Numbered from the stretch's first letter, positions 13,402 through 25,119 are shown. The stretch: 64,000 bases of DNA from Dioscorea cayenensis subsp. rotundata (GCF_009730915.1 NC_052479.1:434001-498000), one strand, 5' to 3'. A program made the numbers and translations. The notes: generated from the letters alone by a model not told the origin.

Positions 13402-13690
13402 ATTTCTTTTCATGCATGTATGCACATCCATTGTCTTGAATCTCTCCCTCTAAATAAAATATATATATATATGTAGCCTGGATTCCTTTCTTCTTCTTAT
13501 ATATGTATATTTCTTTTCATGCATGTATGCACATGCATTGTCCTCGACTCTCCCTCTAAATAAAATATATATATATATATGTAGCCTGGATTCTTTTCTT
13601 CTTCTATATATATATAAAATTTCTTTTCATGCATGTATGCACATGCATTGCCCTGAATCTCTCCCTCTAAATAAAATATATACATGTAAT
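13402..13690. repeat. ~108-bp direct tandem repeat (2.7 copies)
   Basis: Units start at about 13402, 13510 and 13620, each beginning TTTCTTTTCATGCATGTATG, followed by CTCTCCCTCTAAATAAA, a (TA)n run and GTAGCCTGGATTC. They are near-identical, so the expansion is recent. Open frames on both strands are by-products of the repeat. Confidence 0.85.
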
Positions 13691-13785
13691 TGTTTTCCAT
13701 GCATTTAAAGAGAGTCATGCACGCGCATCAGATGTTTTCTCTCTCTTTCTTTCGTGCTCCCTCTCTCTCCGTCAAACCCTCGACC

Positions 13786-14680
13786 ATGGATCCCTCTCCC
13801 GATCTCTTCGTTAGCAGCGCCAGTGACTCCTCATCATCGGGCATATCCTCCGGCGGACCACGGCTGGCAAAAATGCGAAGCACTAACGTCACCGGATCCT
13901 CTCCTGCCACTCTAACCGAGCTCAAACTTAAGACCGACTAACTTCTCTCTCAGGGGCCAGCTTCTCTCAAAGCAATGTGGTGAGGTTCATGTCCGATGAT
14001 GTGAAGATCTTGTTGGTGAACTAGAACAGATAGATCATCCCTTACTTCCACAATAGCCTCTCCACTGTCTCATTTCACTTCCTTGTCGGATTCGACATTT
14101 TGAAGCCTTTATCATCATCCCACAGGATGAAAGCGATCGCTGCTGATCGGAACCGACCCATTATGCGCTGGTATTCTCAGGAGGCTCCCTTTGATCAAGG
14201 GTTTGAATTGGTCGCTCCGAAGATCTTGAAGCAAATAGTAGATGATCCCTTCTGGGACCCCTGAAGCTTCCGTCTTAGAGTCAATGTCCGAGTTTCTCCC
14301 ATAGATGATCACCGAATCGATTGTCTCTGAGAGTTCTGTCGCACGGCAGGTGGTAATATGCACAATCTAGACCCCAACTTCGATCCAGTATGCTCCAGAG
14401 AAGTTCTCTAGTGAATGCAGCGACGGTTGGAGTACTTGATGCGCAATAAGATGACATTCTTCGATTTGGGCCTGATTTCTTACTGTAGCTCTTCCATCCA
14501 CCTTTGATTCCCACTGACTACTTCTGAGTTTGCTGCAGTTCTACTGGACGGAATAAAGGAAGGGCAGGAAGTGTATGATGGTGAGAGTGTGGATAATGAA
14601 GAAGGTGATGCTGACTTTAAGCTTAGGATTGAAGAGGCCTTGGATTCCCAATTGTTGGTGATAAGACTTGGTGGTAACTA
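13786..14680 (+). pseudogene. Broken ORF of unknown family, perhaps retroelement-derived
   Basis: From the ATG at 13786 an open stretch runs to 13941 (MDPSPDLFVSSASDSSSSG, then a Gly/Pro/Ser-rich part). Coding-like sequence continues in other frames to about 14680, interrupted by stops. Readable pieces include VVRFMSDDVKILLVN, RPIMRWYSQEAPFDQG and an acidic stretch DGESVDNEEGDADF. It lies downstream of the probable gypsy 3' LTR start. Base composition is richer in GC than the flanks. I do not recognise the family. A gag-like ORF of another element or a transposon-related domain are possible. Confidence 0.35.
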
Positions 14681-14939
14681 GTACCACTTGTTTGTTTGTT
14701 ACAATTTTATAAAAATTTCTCTCGAATTACACAAAGAGTTTTCTTTGTCACATGGAGGAGGAGTTTATTGGTGAGGGGTATTTTTTGTAAAAATGAAAGG
14801 GAGTAGAGAAGAAGGATATGAAAATGGAGATATATATGAAAGGATGAGTTAAAAAGTGAGTAAAAAGATGAGGGAAAAAGTGAAGGATGAATTTGAGTGG
14901 GGGTATTTTGGTAATTTATTTTTGTAAAGGCCTTACATA

Positions 14940-16190
14940 TAAAAAATTCTATGAAATTCTCTCATTCTCACCACGGCCTGTGACTTATCTTGAGATGTGA
15001 ATTTCATGAAATTTCTCATTCGCACCAGGCTTTGGGCTTCTTTCAGGATGTAACGAAATTTTTCACGATTTCTCTCATTCCACCACGTGAGCCTTGGGCA
15101 TGATCTTGGGGATCGAGCAATTTCTATGAAATTTCTCTCATTCCACCCAAGCTTTTGGTGTTTTCTTAACTGAGAAATTTTTCATGATTCTCTCGTATTC
15201 CACCACGAGTCTCGCTTTTCTCGGGGTAACGAGAATTTCTGTGAAATTCTCTCATTTCCACCTGAGCTTCGACTTTTCTTGAGAGTGTAGGAATTTCATA
15301 AAATTTCTCTAATTCCATCTCTCAAGCCTTGGCTTTCTTGGGGGTAACGAGAATTTTTCACGATTTTCTCCATTCCACTATGAAGCCTTGAGCTTTTTCT
15401 TGGGGTAACTAGGAATTTCCCATGAAAATTTCTCTCATTCCCCTATGAAGCTTCGGGCTTTTTCTTGGAGAATGTGAGAATTTCTATAAAATTTCTCAAT
15501 TCCACCCATGAGCTTTGGCTTTTCTTGGGGTAACGAGATTTCTATGAAATTTCTCTCGTTCACTTGGAGTCTGCTTCGCCTGGGAGTAACGAGGAAATTT
15601 TCATAAATTTCTCTGATTCCACCTTGAAGCCCTCGCTTTCTGGGAATGTAAACGAAATTTTTCATGAAATTTCTCGTCCACCCTGAGTCTCTGACTTCGC
15701 AGGATCGCGAGAAGTTCTTCTATAAATTTCCTCGTGCGCAGCCGCCTCTGTTTCTGGGGTACTAAATCATAAATTTCTCCCATTCCGCTCTGGAATCTCA
15801 CTCCTGGGGTAATGAGAAATCTTTCTATCAAATTTCTCTCATTCCTAGCCGAGTCTCGACTTCAGCAGGGTGTGAAATCTATCATAAATCTCTCTCGATT
15901 CCAGCCCTGAGCCTTGGCTTTCTTGAGATGAGAGTCTTCTATAAATTTCTCTCATTCGCTGTGAGTCTTCACTTCCTTGGGGATATGAGAAATTTTTCAT
16001 AAATTTCTCTCATTCCACCTCGAGTCTTGACTTCGGTGGAGATTGAGAAATTTTCATAAATTTCTCTCATTCCACGCTGAAGTCTCGATTTTTGTAAGAT
16101 GTAGAAATCATAATTTCTTTAATTCTACCTTGGAGTCTTGACACTCTTGGGGTAGAGAAATTTTCCAATATCAAACCTTTCTGCGAGTCT
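14940..16190. repeat. Diverged ~60-bp satellite array (about 20 copies)
   Basis: A block with the core AAATTTCTCTCATTCCACC, then a CT/GA-rich spacer and a second core around CTTGGGGTAACGAG, recurs about every 55-65 bases from 14940 to about 16190. Core starts are near 14961, 15016, 15073, 15137, 15192, 15252, 15308, 15369, 15434, 15495 and 15556. Units differ by many substitutions and small indels, so the array is old. Minus-strand ORFs across it (15435-15665, 15601-15831) are by-products, because indels break any shared frame. Confidence 0.85.
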
Positions 16191-16620
16191 CACTTTGAGG
16201 GTCTTTTGACACTCGATTAGAGTAAAAAGTGAAATGAAATGGAGAATAAAAATTTCTTGAAGTGATAAAAAATATAAAAGAAAAAAATGAAAGAGTTAAA
16301 AAAATATCTCTCATCGACACTTATAAAGAAAAAGTTAACAAAGATTTCTTGAAGCTCACTCGGAGGTCTTTTGATACTCGTTGGAGTGAAAGAGAGATGA
16401 AAAGTAGAAAAGTATCTTTTTCTTGAAATGAAAGGAAGAGTAAAAATGAAAAATTTCGAGAGAGAGAAAAATGATGATGGATAATATGAATGAAAATTTT
16501 TTCATAAAAAGAAGAAAAATGTTTCGTCAACACTCATTGAAAAAAGTTGAGTTAGCGAAGATTTTTCCTAAGCTCATTATGAGGTCTCAAATGAGTTTGA
16601 GAGTTCGTTTTTAAAGTCAA
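16190..16620. repeat. Longer-period direct repeat next to the satellite
   Basis: A motif near GAGGTCTTTTGATACTCG-TTGGAGT recurs at about 16195, 16365 and, diverged, 16580, each followed by an A/G-rich part and a CATTGA/AAGTTAACAAAGA-like segment. It joins the 60-bp array directly and may be a higher-order form of the same satellite. Confidence 0.55.
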
Positions 16621-17720
16621 GTCAAAATTATCAAGTTAATGCACTAACCATGCTACAAGGTCAGCGACTAAAAATATATATCAAATGGTCGAGGCTCAAA
16701 AGCGTTTGAAGAGCTACACCTAAATCAGTCGTGTAAGCGACAAATCTGCAACTCTACGAGTTTTAAAGGCACCAGAAGCCAAAAAACTTGAGGAGTTTCA
16801 CAAGTCGGGAGCTGGAGATTTCTGAGTGCAAAGAGCTAAAGTCTTGATGATAAAAAGAAGCAAAAGAGGCAGAGGAGGCTAACTCGTAAATGTGAGAGTG
16901 GCGCGAGCTTTGACTAAAGCTATGTTCAGAGACACAAGACCCACATAAAAAGAAAAATCGAGGGAGAGCTACATCCACAAAGCTAAAAAGGATCTTCCGA
17001 CACACTTTTGAGTGCATAGGAGCTAAGAGCCTTGACTATAAATTTTGGAGAGCATGATAAAAATAGCTGCTTTCTAAAAATCTCTTGTTAAGCTCTTTTT
17101 AAAGAATAGTCTTTTCTTTTATGATTCTATCATACATGATCATGTATTCGCATGCATCTATGAAATTAAATATAAAAACTTATCATGTTTATTAGGTTTG
17201 CTTCTCATTCACACTTGTTTCTTAATCGGAGGTTCCCAGTGACATCTCACAGGGTAATTAATATTGGGGGCTTGCCCCTAATAGGAATTATGAACCCATA
17301 ATCATCACGAAATATAAATTTTTGATTTGTGATCCATGCTTTTCGATCGGTTAATCCGATTAAAGTAGAATTGGAAAGAAAGAGTCGCATGATGTTCTTA
17401 TGCTTTCTCTGCTAATAATTTAGGAGACCAAATGGTTGGTGCAAGGTTTATTAGAGTCATGTTTGGAAAGTAGGGAATTCTGCTTAAAAATGGTTTTCAG
17501 AGAGAAGAGATTGAAACATCAATAAGAAAATTGATTCTAAAACATGATAATGAACGAGAATAAGTTAAAAAAACAACACATAAATTTATTTAAAATTCCC
17601 GAAATTAGAAAAACAACAAGTACAGAAAAAAAAAAACTTGATTTTACACAAATCACAATGCGAACCTTCAGATTGAGTCAAATAGAATTCAAATAACAAA
17701 CTTCGACATATTGTTTTGCA
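16621..17720. other. Repeat-flank sequence without recognised genes
   Basis: No gene found. The stretch is A-rich and has no strong ORF. It ends at the left boundary of the duplicated UGT unit near 17720. Confidence 0.4.
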
Positions 17721-18305
17721 AGTTTGAAATTGATTATTGAAATGTTTGCAAATGATCAACGAAACACAACAACCAATGTCATTAAAGATTTCATGAACCG
17801 CGCGGCAGCTCTGCAGACTTGATGTAAGAAACCAGGCTCTCAAAATTAGCACGAGAAGTCCCATTTTTCCTCGATGCTCTTTCTCGCCAAAATCCGCCAT
17901 TCTTGCAGCAGAGCTTCTCAATTCAAGAGCATTCTCTCCTTCCATAACCTCCCTCACCATTCTCTCCACAGTATTCCTATCACAAGTATCCTTCATGTCC
18001 AACCCAATTCTCCAAACATCACTAACAAACCTACTGTTGATCATCTGATCAGAAAAATATGGCCAACAAATCATGGGCACGCCAGCAACCATCCCCTCCA
18101 ATGTTGAGTTCCATCCGCAATGAGTTAAGAAACATCCAACAGCTCGGTGTGCTAATACCTCCTCTTGGGGCACCCACTCTACCATGCAACCTCTTTTCTT
18201 GGCCCCCTCTTCCATCTCTTTTGTCACTTCCATTTCTTCTCTTCGCTCCTATCAAAACCAAAAACATATTTATAGTATGTTTGGTGAGTCTATATCTAAA
18301 GATAC

Positions 18306-18344
<39 letters not shown>

Positions 18345-19034
18345 TCCAATTTTATTAGTATGTCTTACCACCATATCTTCACGCACTGCCCAAAGAAAAC
18401 GGTGGCCACTGTTAACCAAACCATGCCAAAACTCGATAAACTGCTCCGGTGACATCACGGCGACAGTGCCAAAGCTAACATAGATGACAGATTTATCAGG
18501 TTGATTATCAAGCCATGTCATGCATGCACGGTCCTCTTGCCGCAAGCTACTTGAACAAGAATTTTTCACCCAGCTGTTCTTGTTCTTGTTCTTGTTCTTC
18601 TTCATTGGTTATGTTAAAGAATTTGGTGAGTAGATGAAGAGGACCGATAGTAAAAATAGGAGGGTAGTAAGAGCTCATAATGGGAGTAGTGTGTGGGATC
18701 AAGAGCATCAAAGGAGTTGAAGATAATAGCCTTGCTACTAATCAGATTGGAGTTAAAACCATTCATGAGCTTGATGTAATTGTCTTCGGTGGACTTAACC
18801 ATTCTCATGAAGCTTGGTAGATCTCTCCTTCTCAATATCCCTTCCATTCCCTCCACTCCTTTTACTATCTCATCCATATCACATTCCTCTGAATAAAATT
18901 TATCAAAAGATTACATACGTATAGATAGAATTAAATATATAAATCCTATCACAAACTACTATAATTTTTTTTGTTGTTGTCATACTTAATTTCTAAAATT
19001 TTAAGAGTTTGTATGAAAATCATTGTTAACACAA

Positions 19035-19100
19035 ATGATTTTTTTTTTTTTTGAAAAACAGACGACAAACATCGGTCTCTATGCGGTGAGCTAGTATAGA
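19035..19100. repeat. Poly(T)-headed retroposon-like fragment in intron 1 of the UGT pseudogene
   Basis: A 14-T run is followed by GAAAAACAGACGACAAACATC. This resembles the poly(T) end of the 118-bp insertion at 21776 (GATAAATAGATGACAAGCGCC), which suggests the 3' tail of the same SINE/LINE-like family. No target duplication was found here. Confidence 0.4.
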
Positions 19101-19440
19101 CATCATCTATAAGTTAATTTTTTCTATAAGTTAATTTTTTCTACGAATATTCAAACCATCATGAGAATTATTTTTAATGTCATTAACCACTTGAGGCAAG
19201 TAGTTTTAGCAACACAAATGAATTTGGCAATGGTCAATGTGATCAAACATAGGAAATATAAGAGCATATATATTACTTATTTTTCTATAAAAATAACAAA
19301 CCACTGACTTCCTTTCTACTCTACCTCAAATAAATAAGTAAATAAATAAATAAATCCACATTTCTTACAAAATTTATAAGATGCACAATAGAAAATTGAG
19401 TATAAATTAAATAAATATTTAAAGTAAATGAGTAAACAAC

Positions 19441-20315
19441 CTACTTTTTACGGCTTTTTTTTTAATAAAATATTATAATTTTTTTAATTATATACCAAAA
19501 TAAGTATCTTTTAGATTAATTACTAAAATGTGCAAAAAGTACCATGTAGTGTACTTGCATGGTACTTTTTTTGCACATGGGTTACATTTAAAAAAAAAAT
19601 TTAATTTTATAATAGTTTTTTATATGAAATTTTATATTCTAACCTTCACAAATTTTTTTAAATTAATCATATTCTATTTAAATTTTCTGATGGTTTTTAT
19701 ATAATATTTTACGTTTTAGTTCTCATAATTTTTTTAAATTAAATTTTTTCTCATGAGTCTTATTTACGATTGTTATAGTCGTCGAATTGTCGTCATACCC
19801 TTGTCCAAGTAGTAGTTCATAATATGTGATTGTCGTAATCTTTTTATAATATATGTTATCGTTTCGTTTCAGTATGATATCGGTTTTTTTAATTACTGAA
19901 ATGATATATGTTAGAAAGAATTTAAATTAAAAAAATATATATAAAGATTTAAAGCGTAAAAATATTATATTAAAAAAATCGTTATAAATTTTTAAATGGG
20001 ATTGTTAGATTAATTTTTAAAAAAATTATAAGGACTAAAACGTAAATTATTATATAAAAATTCATTATAAATTTAAATAGAGTTGTGATTAATTTAAAAG
20101 AATTTATAAGGTTCTGAATGTAAAATTTTATATTAAAAAGCTATTATAAAAATTATTTAAATATAACAGCAGTATGCGAAAAGTACAATGCTAAAATCTG
20201 ATCGTGGTATATTTTTGCATATTTTTGGTAATTAATCTAAAAGATGCTTTTTTTGGTATATAATTAAAAAAAATATAATATTTAAAAAAAAATAGCCACT
20301 TTTTACTGGGGGAAA
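19441..20315. mobile_element. ~870-bp fold-back (long inverted repeat) element in intron 1
   Basis: The ends are inverted copies of each other for at least 110 bp: 19441-19560 against 20205-20312, sharing TTAATTATATACCAAAA and CTTTTAGATTAATTAC. Inner segments also pair (19600-19760 with 19920-20160), so most of the element can fold into one hairpin. Sequence just left of it (19360-19440) matches the same intron of the intact copy (30580-30660), which lacks the element. So it was inserted after the gene duplication or lost from the other copy. A clean target duplication could not be read. A non-autonomous DNA transposon is the likely class. Confidence 0.75.
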
Positions 20316-21301
20316 AAAAGAATTTAATTCAGAAAGAAATAAATAAATTGTTAAATTAAATTATACCAGGAAAGGGAATGATTCCATTGTGGATGAGGCT
20401 TTGGATGAAGGCAAAAACCCAGGCACAACAAAGACTGCTTGTCCGGAAAACCAACGTTGGAATACCGACCTCGCCGGCGACCTCGATGGCGAAATCAAGG
20501 ATGTCGTCGGAGATCACGCAGGTCACCGGCGGCCACTCACCGATGAACTCCTCAGTCAATAGCTTCTTGTATGTCTCTGTTGAACCTCTTCTCATCGACT
20601 CTTGAAGGTTAAAGAACCTACTTGGCAAATCAAAATCACGTTCGTTGTCGCCGTCGTCGCTGAGGAGGTCGGGGACTGTACGAAACCGTAATCTCCGGCG
20701 GTCGATGAGGCCGGAGGAGCCGGAGAGACGGCGGTGGATGGATTCGGTGTTGACGAAGGTGGTGAAGATGCCGGAGAAGGAAAGAAGCTTGGCGAGTGAT
20801 AGCATCGGAATCACGTGACCTTGCGCTGGAAAGGGAATGATGAGCACGTGAGCAGCTGAAGAAGATGAAGTGTTCTTCTCCATTTGATATAGTGTGAGTT
20901 TTTGCCCTCTTGTTTTTCAGCTTCGGAGTTTATTTGGGAATGCTTTTGATTTTTTTTGGGATGGTGAACGGAAACAATATAAATATTGGGAATGTTTTAT
21001 AAATAGAATTTATATATATTTTATTTATATATTTAATAGAGTTATTAAGACACGAGATCACTTAAAATATTTGAGTGGATGATTTTATGTGTTGCCCAAT
21101 TCGGTAATGTTTGGTCCAATTCGGTTATGTGTTGTCCAATTTATGTTTGGTTGGTGGTTGGTGGTTGGTGGTTGGCGGGATATTATATCCCAAGGATGGT
21201 GGACATCCATGGATGTGGATGAGATGAGGATATCCATGGATAAGGATATTCATGAAAAGTGTTTAGTTGGTGGAATGTAAGAGTAAGGGATAAATAATAA
21301 A

Positions 21302-21628
21302 GGTAAAATACATTAGTTGGTCTCTTTACTTTTCTCTTTTTTCTTTTTTGGTCCATCTACTCAAAAATGCTCCTGACTAGTCTCTCTATTTTTGAAAATG
21401 TGCCCACTTAATTAAAAAAACTCCCAATCAGTCCTTCTACTTTTAGAAATATGCCCACTTAGTCCCTCTAAATGGGTATATTTTTAAAAGTAGAGGGACT
21501 GGTTGGGAACATTTTTAATTAAATTGGCACATTTTCAAAAGTAGAGGGACTAGTGGGAAGTATTTCTGAGTAGAAGGACCAAAAGTGAAGAGAGAGAAAA
21601 GTACAGGGACTATATTGGTGATTATACC
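21302..21628. mobile_element. 327-bp MULE-type MITE with 9-bp target duplication
   Basis: The element begins GGTAAAATACATTAGTTGG and ends with the matching inverted sequence (complement GGTATAATCACCAATATAG). Its two halves are largely inverted copies (AGTAGAGGGACT against AGTCCCTCTA-type blocks). It is flanked by a perfect 9-bp duplication AATAATAAA at 21293-21301 and 21629-21637. A 9-bp duplication with long inverted ends is the mark of a Mutator-like non-autonomous element. The same 'agtccctctactt' vocabulary occurs in the Pack-MULE ends at 26402. Confidence 0.88.
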
Positions 21629-21775
21629 AATAATAAATATTATTTGGTGTTTGGTTAGAGGGATAAAAATATGGATATCCACTTTTGAGTGTTTGATTTG
21701 ATGGATATGAGAGTGGTATGATAATTTAATTAATGGATAATATCTCTAATTTATTTAAATTTAAATATTTTAGGA

Positions 21776-21893
21776 TATTTTTTTTTTTTGATAAATAGAT
21801 GACAAGCGCCCCCCATTTAAGGGTAAGTCAGGGACGTGCACGTGTGGGGTGCAGAGCTCAACGCCGACCCACGTGCCCTCACCTTGCATGGAC
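21776..21893 (-). mobile_element. 118-bp SINE-like (or truncated LINE) insertion
   Basis: A poly(T) run at its left end means the element lies on the minus strand with a 3' poly(A) tail. It is flanked by a perfect 10-bp duplication TATTTTAGGA at 21766-21775 and 21894-21903. The body is GC-rich (CACGTGCCCTCACCTTGCATG at the right end). I see no clear pol III A/B boxes, so a 5'-truncated LINE tail is as likely as a SINE. Confidence 0.7.
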
Positions 21894-22888
21894 TATTTTA
21901 GGAAATTATTTAACTTACATAACTGATAAATAATAGATATATTTTTATTAACTTGACCTAAAATGTTGATTATTAATGAATAACATATGTATTTATTTAT
22001 TATTTAACATGATTTATCGAGTTTAATTTAATTACTTTAAAATCTTAACTTTTTCAGTCATCTTGAATCCAACGCACAACAACAACAAAGCAACACAAAA
22101 AAGTTGTTTTTCATACCAAATGCTTGAAAATATTCTCAAAACCAACAAAGAACATCAAAGAAAAAAAATAGAAAATCAAGACAAAAACAATATGGAGTAA
22201 TCATCCATGGATTGGCTTAGAAAGAGAAGGATTAAGGACAATAAGAACAACTTAAATACATGTTTCTGCTGCAAAGATGGAAAGATCTGTTGTGGATGAG
22301 GCTGACGATCTCTGGTGAGATGCGGATGCGAAGATCTCTCGTGAATGAGGCTGACGATCTCTCGGTGGGATGCGAATGCGAAGATGTGAAGATCGGGATG
22401 AGGTGGATGGGAGGAGGAGAAAGAGAGGGATGGCTTTTGTTGGATGAGCGGTGTCCCACCAAATTTGAGGGACGCCGCCCATCCAATTTTCAAGGATGGG
22501 GGCCATTCTCATCCAGTTCCATCTGTGAAACCAAACACGCGGATGGACTGTAGCACTGGATATCTTATTTCCATCCCGAGATATCCAGGTAACCAAACAC
22601 TACCTGAAATGATTAAGATTCTAGTTCATACTTTATGTATATCTATTAAAATAAATAAATAAATAGTAAAATAAAATAAAATATTTAAATAAAAAGACTT
22701 GACTTCTCCGTGAGAGATGGAGAGTTTAACTTTTTTTTTTTTTTAATCCATAATTAAGACATTATAATAAAAGTGGTGTATAATCAAGTGATTTATCTAT
22801 TTTGCTAAAATAATAATAATAATAATAATAATATGTTAATACCAATGACTTTTAGTTTATGTTATAAAAATTTTTAAATGACAATTAA

Positions 22889-23615
22889 GGTAGCGTTTGG
22901 TTAGATGTAGTTGAAAATACAGTAGATTTTCAATCACAGTGTAGTTGTAAATTCTGGAGTTGAAAACACAGGAGAGTCAAATTTGGTGTTTGGTTAACTG
23001 TAATTGAAAATGCTGGATTTCAAAATTTTGTGTTTGTTTGGGAGGATTTGTAAATCTGGATTTTGAAAATATGTGTTTGGTTGGATATATTTATAGGATA
23101 TAAACACCCTTGCTAAGGATACTCCACCTTGGTCATTATTAAATTTAATTAATTATAAATACATAATTAATTGTTATTAATAGTAACCAAAATAATTATG
23201 CATATAATTGCTTAATTTAATATAAATTTATGTTTTCATTACAAATTATTGTTATTTTTTATAATTATAAAAAATATATTACACTATTTATAATTTTTTA
23301 TATTGATAAAAATATAATAGTAACCATTTATTATTAAGATAAAATAATATCATAATTTTATTTTTATTTTATTTATATATAAATTTATTAGAAAGTCACA
23401 CGTGACACCACGTGCGAGACTTTCTATGGAAATCCCGAATACGGGATATTAAACTACGGCCGATTTGGACGTAGTTTGAAAACCAACCAAATCCATCTAC
23501 ACTGCATTTCTAACTATTTTCAAATTCTCAAATCCAACCAAACAAACACCAGATTTTGAAGTTTTTTGTAATTACAATTACATGTAGTTTTATATCCTGC
23601 CAAACAAACACACCC
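22889..23615. mobile_element. 727-bp Tourist/PIF-Harbinger-like MITE
   Basis: The ends are GGTAGCGTTTGGTT and, on the other strand, GGGTGTGTTTGTTT, flanked by TAA at 22886-22888 and 23616-23618. A 3-bp TAA/TTA target duplication with GG...GTTTGGTT ends is characteristic of PIF/Harbinger MITEs. Subterminal parts are inverted (GTAGTTGAAAA and CTGGATTTGAGA-like blocks at both ends). The interior is AT-rich and non-coding. Confidence 0.78.
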
Positions 23616-23618
23616 TAA

Positions 23619-25040
23619 GATTCTGATTGTGGAGAGGTTAGCTACTTTCGCATTGGTTTTTTTTTTTTGGTTTATGCACAAATAACAGTGGGGTTCTTAC
23701 ATGTTGTTTAATTTAATTATCTACTCAAAATAGATTGATTAGATGTGTGTTTGCGCCTAACAAAAATGTCAGGTTTCAATCAAAAGTGTCTTGTAACAAA
23801 CTCAAAATTAATTCCACATCGGTTACTCGAAATAGTGTCCATGTATATATAAGATTCGGACTAACCATTTTTTACTTATTACACTGATTTTTTGGGTCGG
23901 GTTATTGGCACCACTTGTGGCGACACAATGTTAATTTTTCAAGTTAGAAAAAAATTCTTATGTCATTTTTAAATGGCAACAAGACGGTGGCAAAAATTTA
24001 ATGAACATTGCACTCTTTGAAAGCAGTCATGAGTCATGACTGTCTATGTCCTCATTTTTGTAATCATTTTTTGTAACTCGGAGACCACCAAAACTAAACT
24101 AGAAAAATCAGTTTTAACAATTAAAAAAAATCTAAATTTTATAGAGTTTTCTACTCCTGATACTAATGTGAACATGGGTGAACCATCCACTAGATCTCTT
24201 TATGGGCATCTTAACGATGCTCATAATATTGTTATTGTCCCTAATACCAGTGATCATTTTAACCTTTTCTAATTGGTCAGTGAAAACATTGTTTTCTTTT
24301 TTTTTTCCCCCTCCATTTTTGGTGTTTTCCTCCTCCCATGGTAGATTTTTGTAATGATCCTGTAGCATTTAGTAGGTTTTTTTTCTCATCTCCTGCTAAT
24401 GATGCTACAGTTTCTATTAAAAAAAACAAATAACAGAAGCAACAGTACAAAGCTCTCAATTTTCTTTTCCCATTTTGAATAAAGCCTGATTTATCTATTT
24501 CTTTTTTTTATAAAAAAATGTTTTATGTAACAAATTTGTCAATTTTTACCCTTTGGCCGGGACAAGTGTGGCAACTCTTTCTCAGAGAAAACAAACCAAT
24601 GTGCACAAATTATTCAATTGATGATAATCTTAGCCTGAAATGGATACCAAAAGGTTCTAGTTTTGGTGAATATTCATGCTCATCCACATTGAAGCAGGAA
24701 AACATCTATGTTTGAGTGTGTTCACAGTTAGATCAAGTTAAATGACAAATCCAGTATCTATCTTGATTAAGAAAATTAAAAATAAATCAATTAATTAATT
24801 TCTGTTGGCCAAAGAAAGATTTCATAATAAGAAAAATCATGTTCTGATGAGTGATGAGAGACTGTTTAGTTCACAGTGCTGATATCTATTTTAAACAATG
24901 ATCTTGCAACAGTAACACATGCCAACAATTTGTTGTCATAATTCTCAATGGAATTCAAGCCTTATCAATTGTTTGTGCTTGTAAATAAATACACAGGCAG
25001 AATACAAAGTTATGAAATGCAGAAGTCATCATTGTAAAAT
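23619..25040. other. Distal upstream flank of the UGT pseudogene unit
   Basis: No gene is supported; small ORFs near 24036-24272 and 24518-24715 resemble nothing. 24000-25040 matches 32030-33090 in the same order (for example ATTCATGCTCATCCACATTG at 24670 and 32691, then AAGTCATCATTGTAAAA near each end). This shows that this flank is one arm of the tandem duplication. Confidence 0.6.
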
Positions 25041-25119
25041 TTTGAGAGTTTGAAATTGATTATTTGAGTACATGATTCAATCAACTGAACACAAACAAGC
25101 AATTAATGCCTCAAATATT

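Larger units (their letters stand above)
17791..20883 (-). pseudogene. UDP-glycosyltransferase, frameshifted tandem copy
   Basis: Three exons parallel the intact copy at 25120-31225: exon 1 at 20883-20367 (ATG, open, with the N-terminal PAQGHVIPML and donor CTG|GTATAA), exon 2 at 18888-18369, and exon 3 at 18248-17791. Exon 3 keeps the PSPG sugar-donor box, from WVPQEEVLAHRAVGC through HCGWNSTLEG to PYFSDQ. Against the intact copy, exon 2 has two net +1 shifts (near 18690, and near 18600 in a GAA/CAA-rich stretch). Exon 3 has a T insertion near 17890 and another +1 near 17867, destroying the C-terminus. It would be a family-1 plant UGT, of the UGT85/UGT709 kind by sequence feel. A 1478-bp intron 1 (20366-18889) holds a fold-back element. 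I call it a pseudogene because all four shifts lie in otherwise conserved coding sequence. Confidence 0.85.
20930..22620. other. Upstream flank of the UGT pseudogene, a stack of small transposons
   Basis: No gene. The stretch has a diverged element with GTTTGGTT-type ends (about 21100-22610), which is split by a 327-bp MITE and a 118-bp SINE-like insert. It also contains a TTGGTGG run (21149-21175) and a GC-richer part with a ~50-bp direct duplication (about 22295-22390, GAGGCTGACGATCTC twice). Confidence 0.5.

Noticed and set aside
14940-16190. CRISPR-like array
   Set aside because: Units are degenerate over their whole length, there are no unique spacers, and the setting is a plant genome; it is a diverged satellite.
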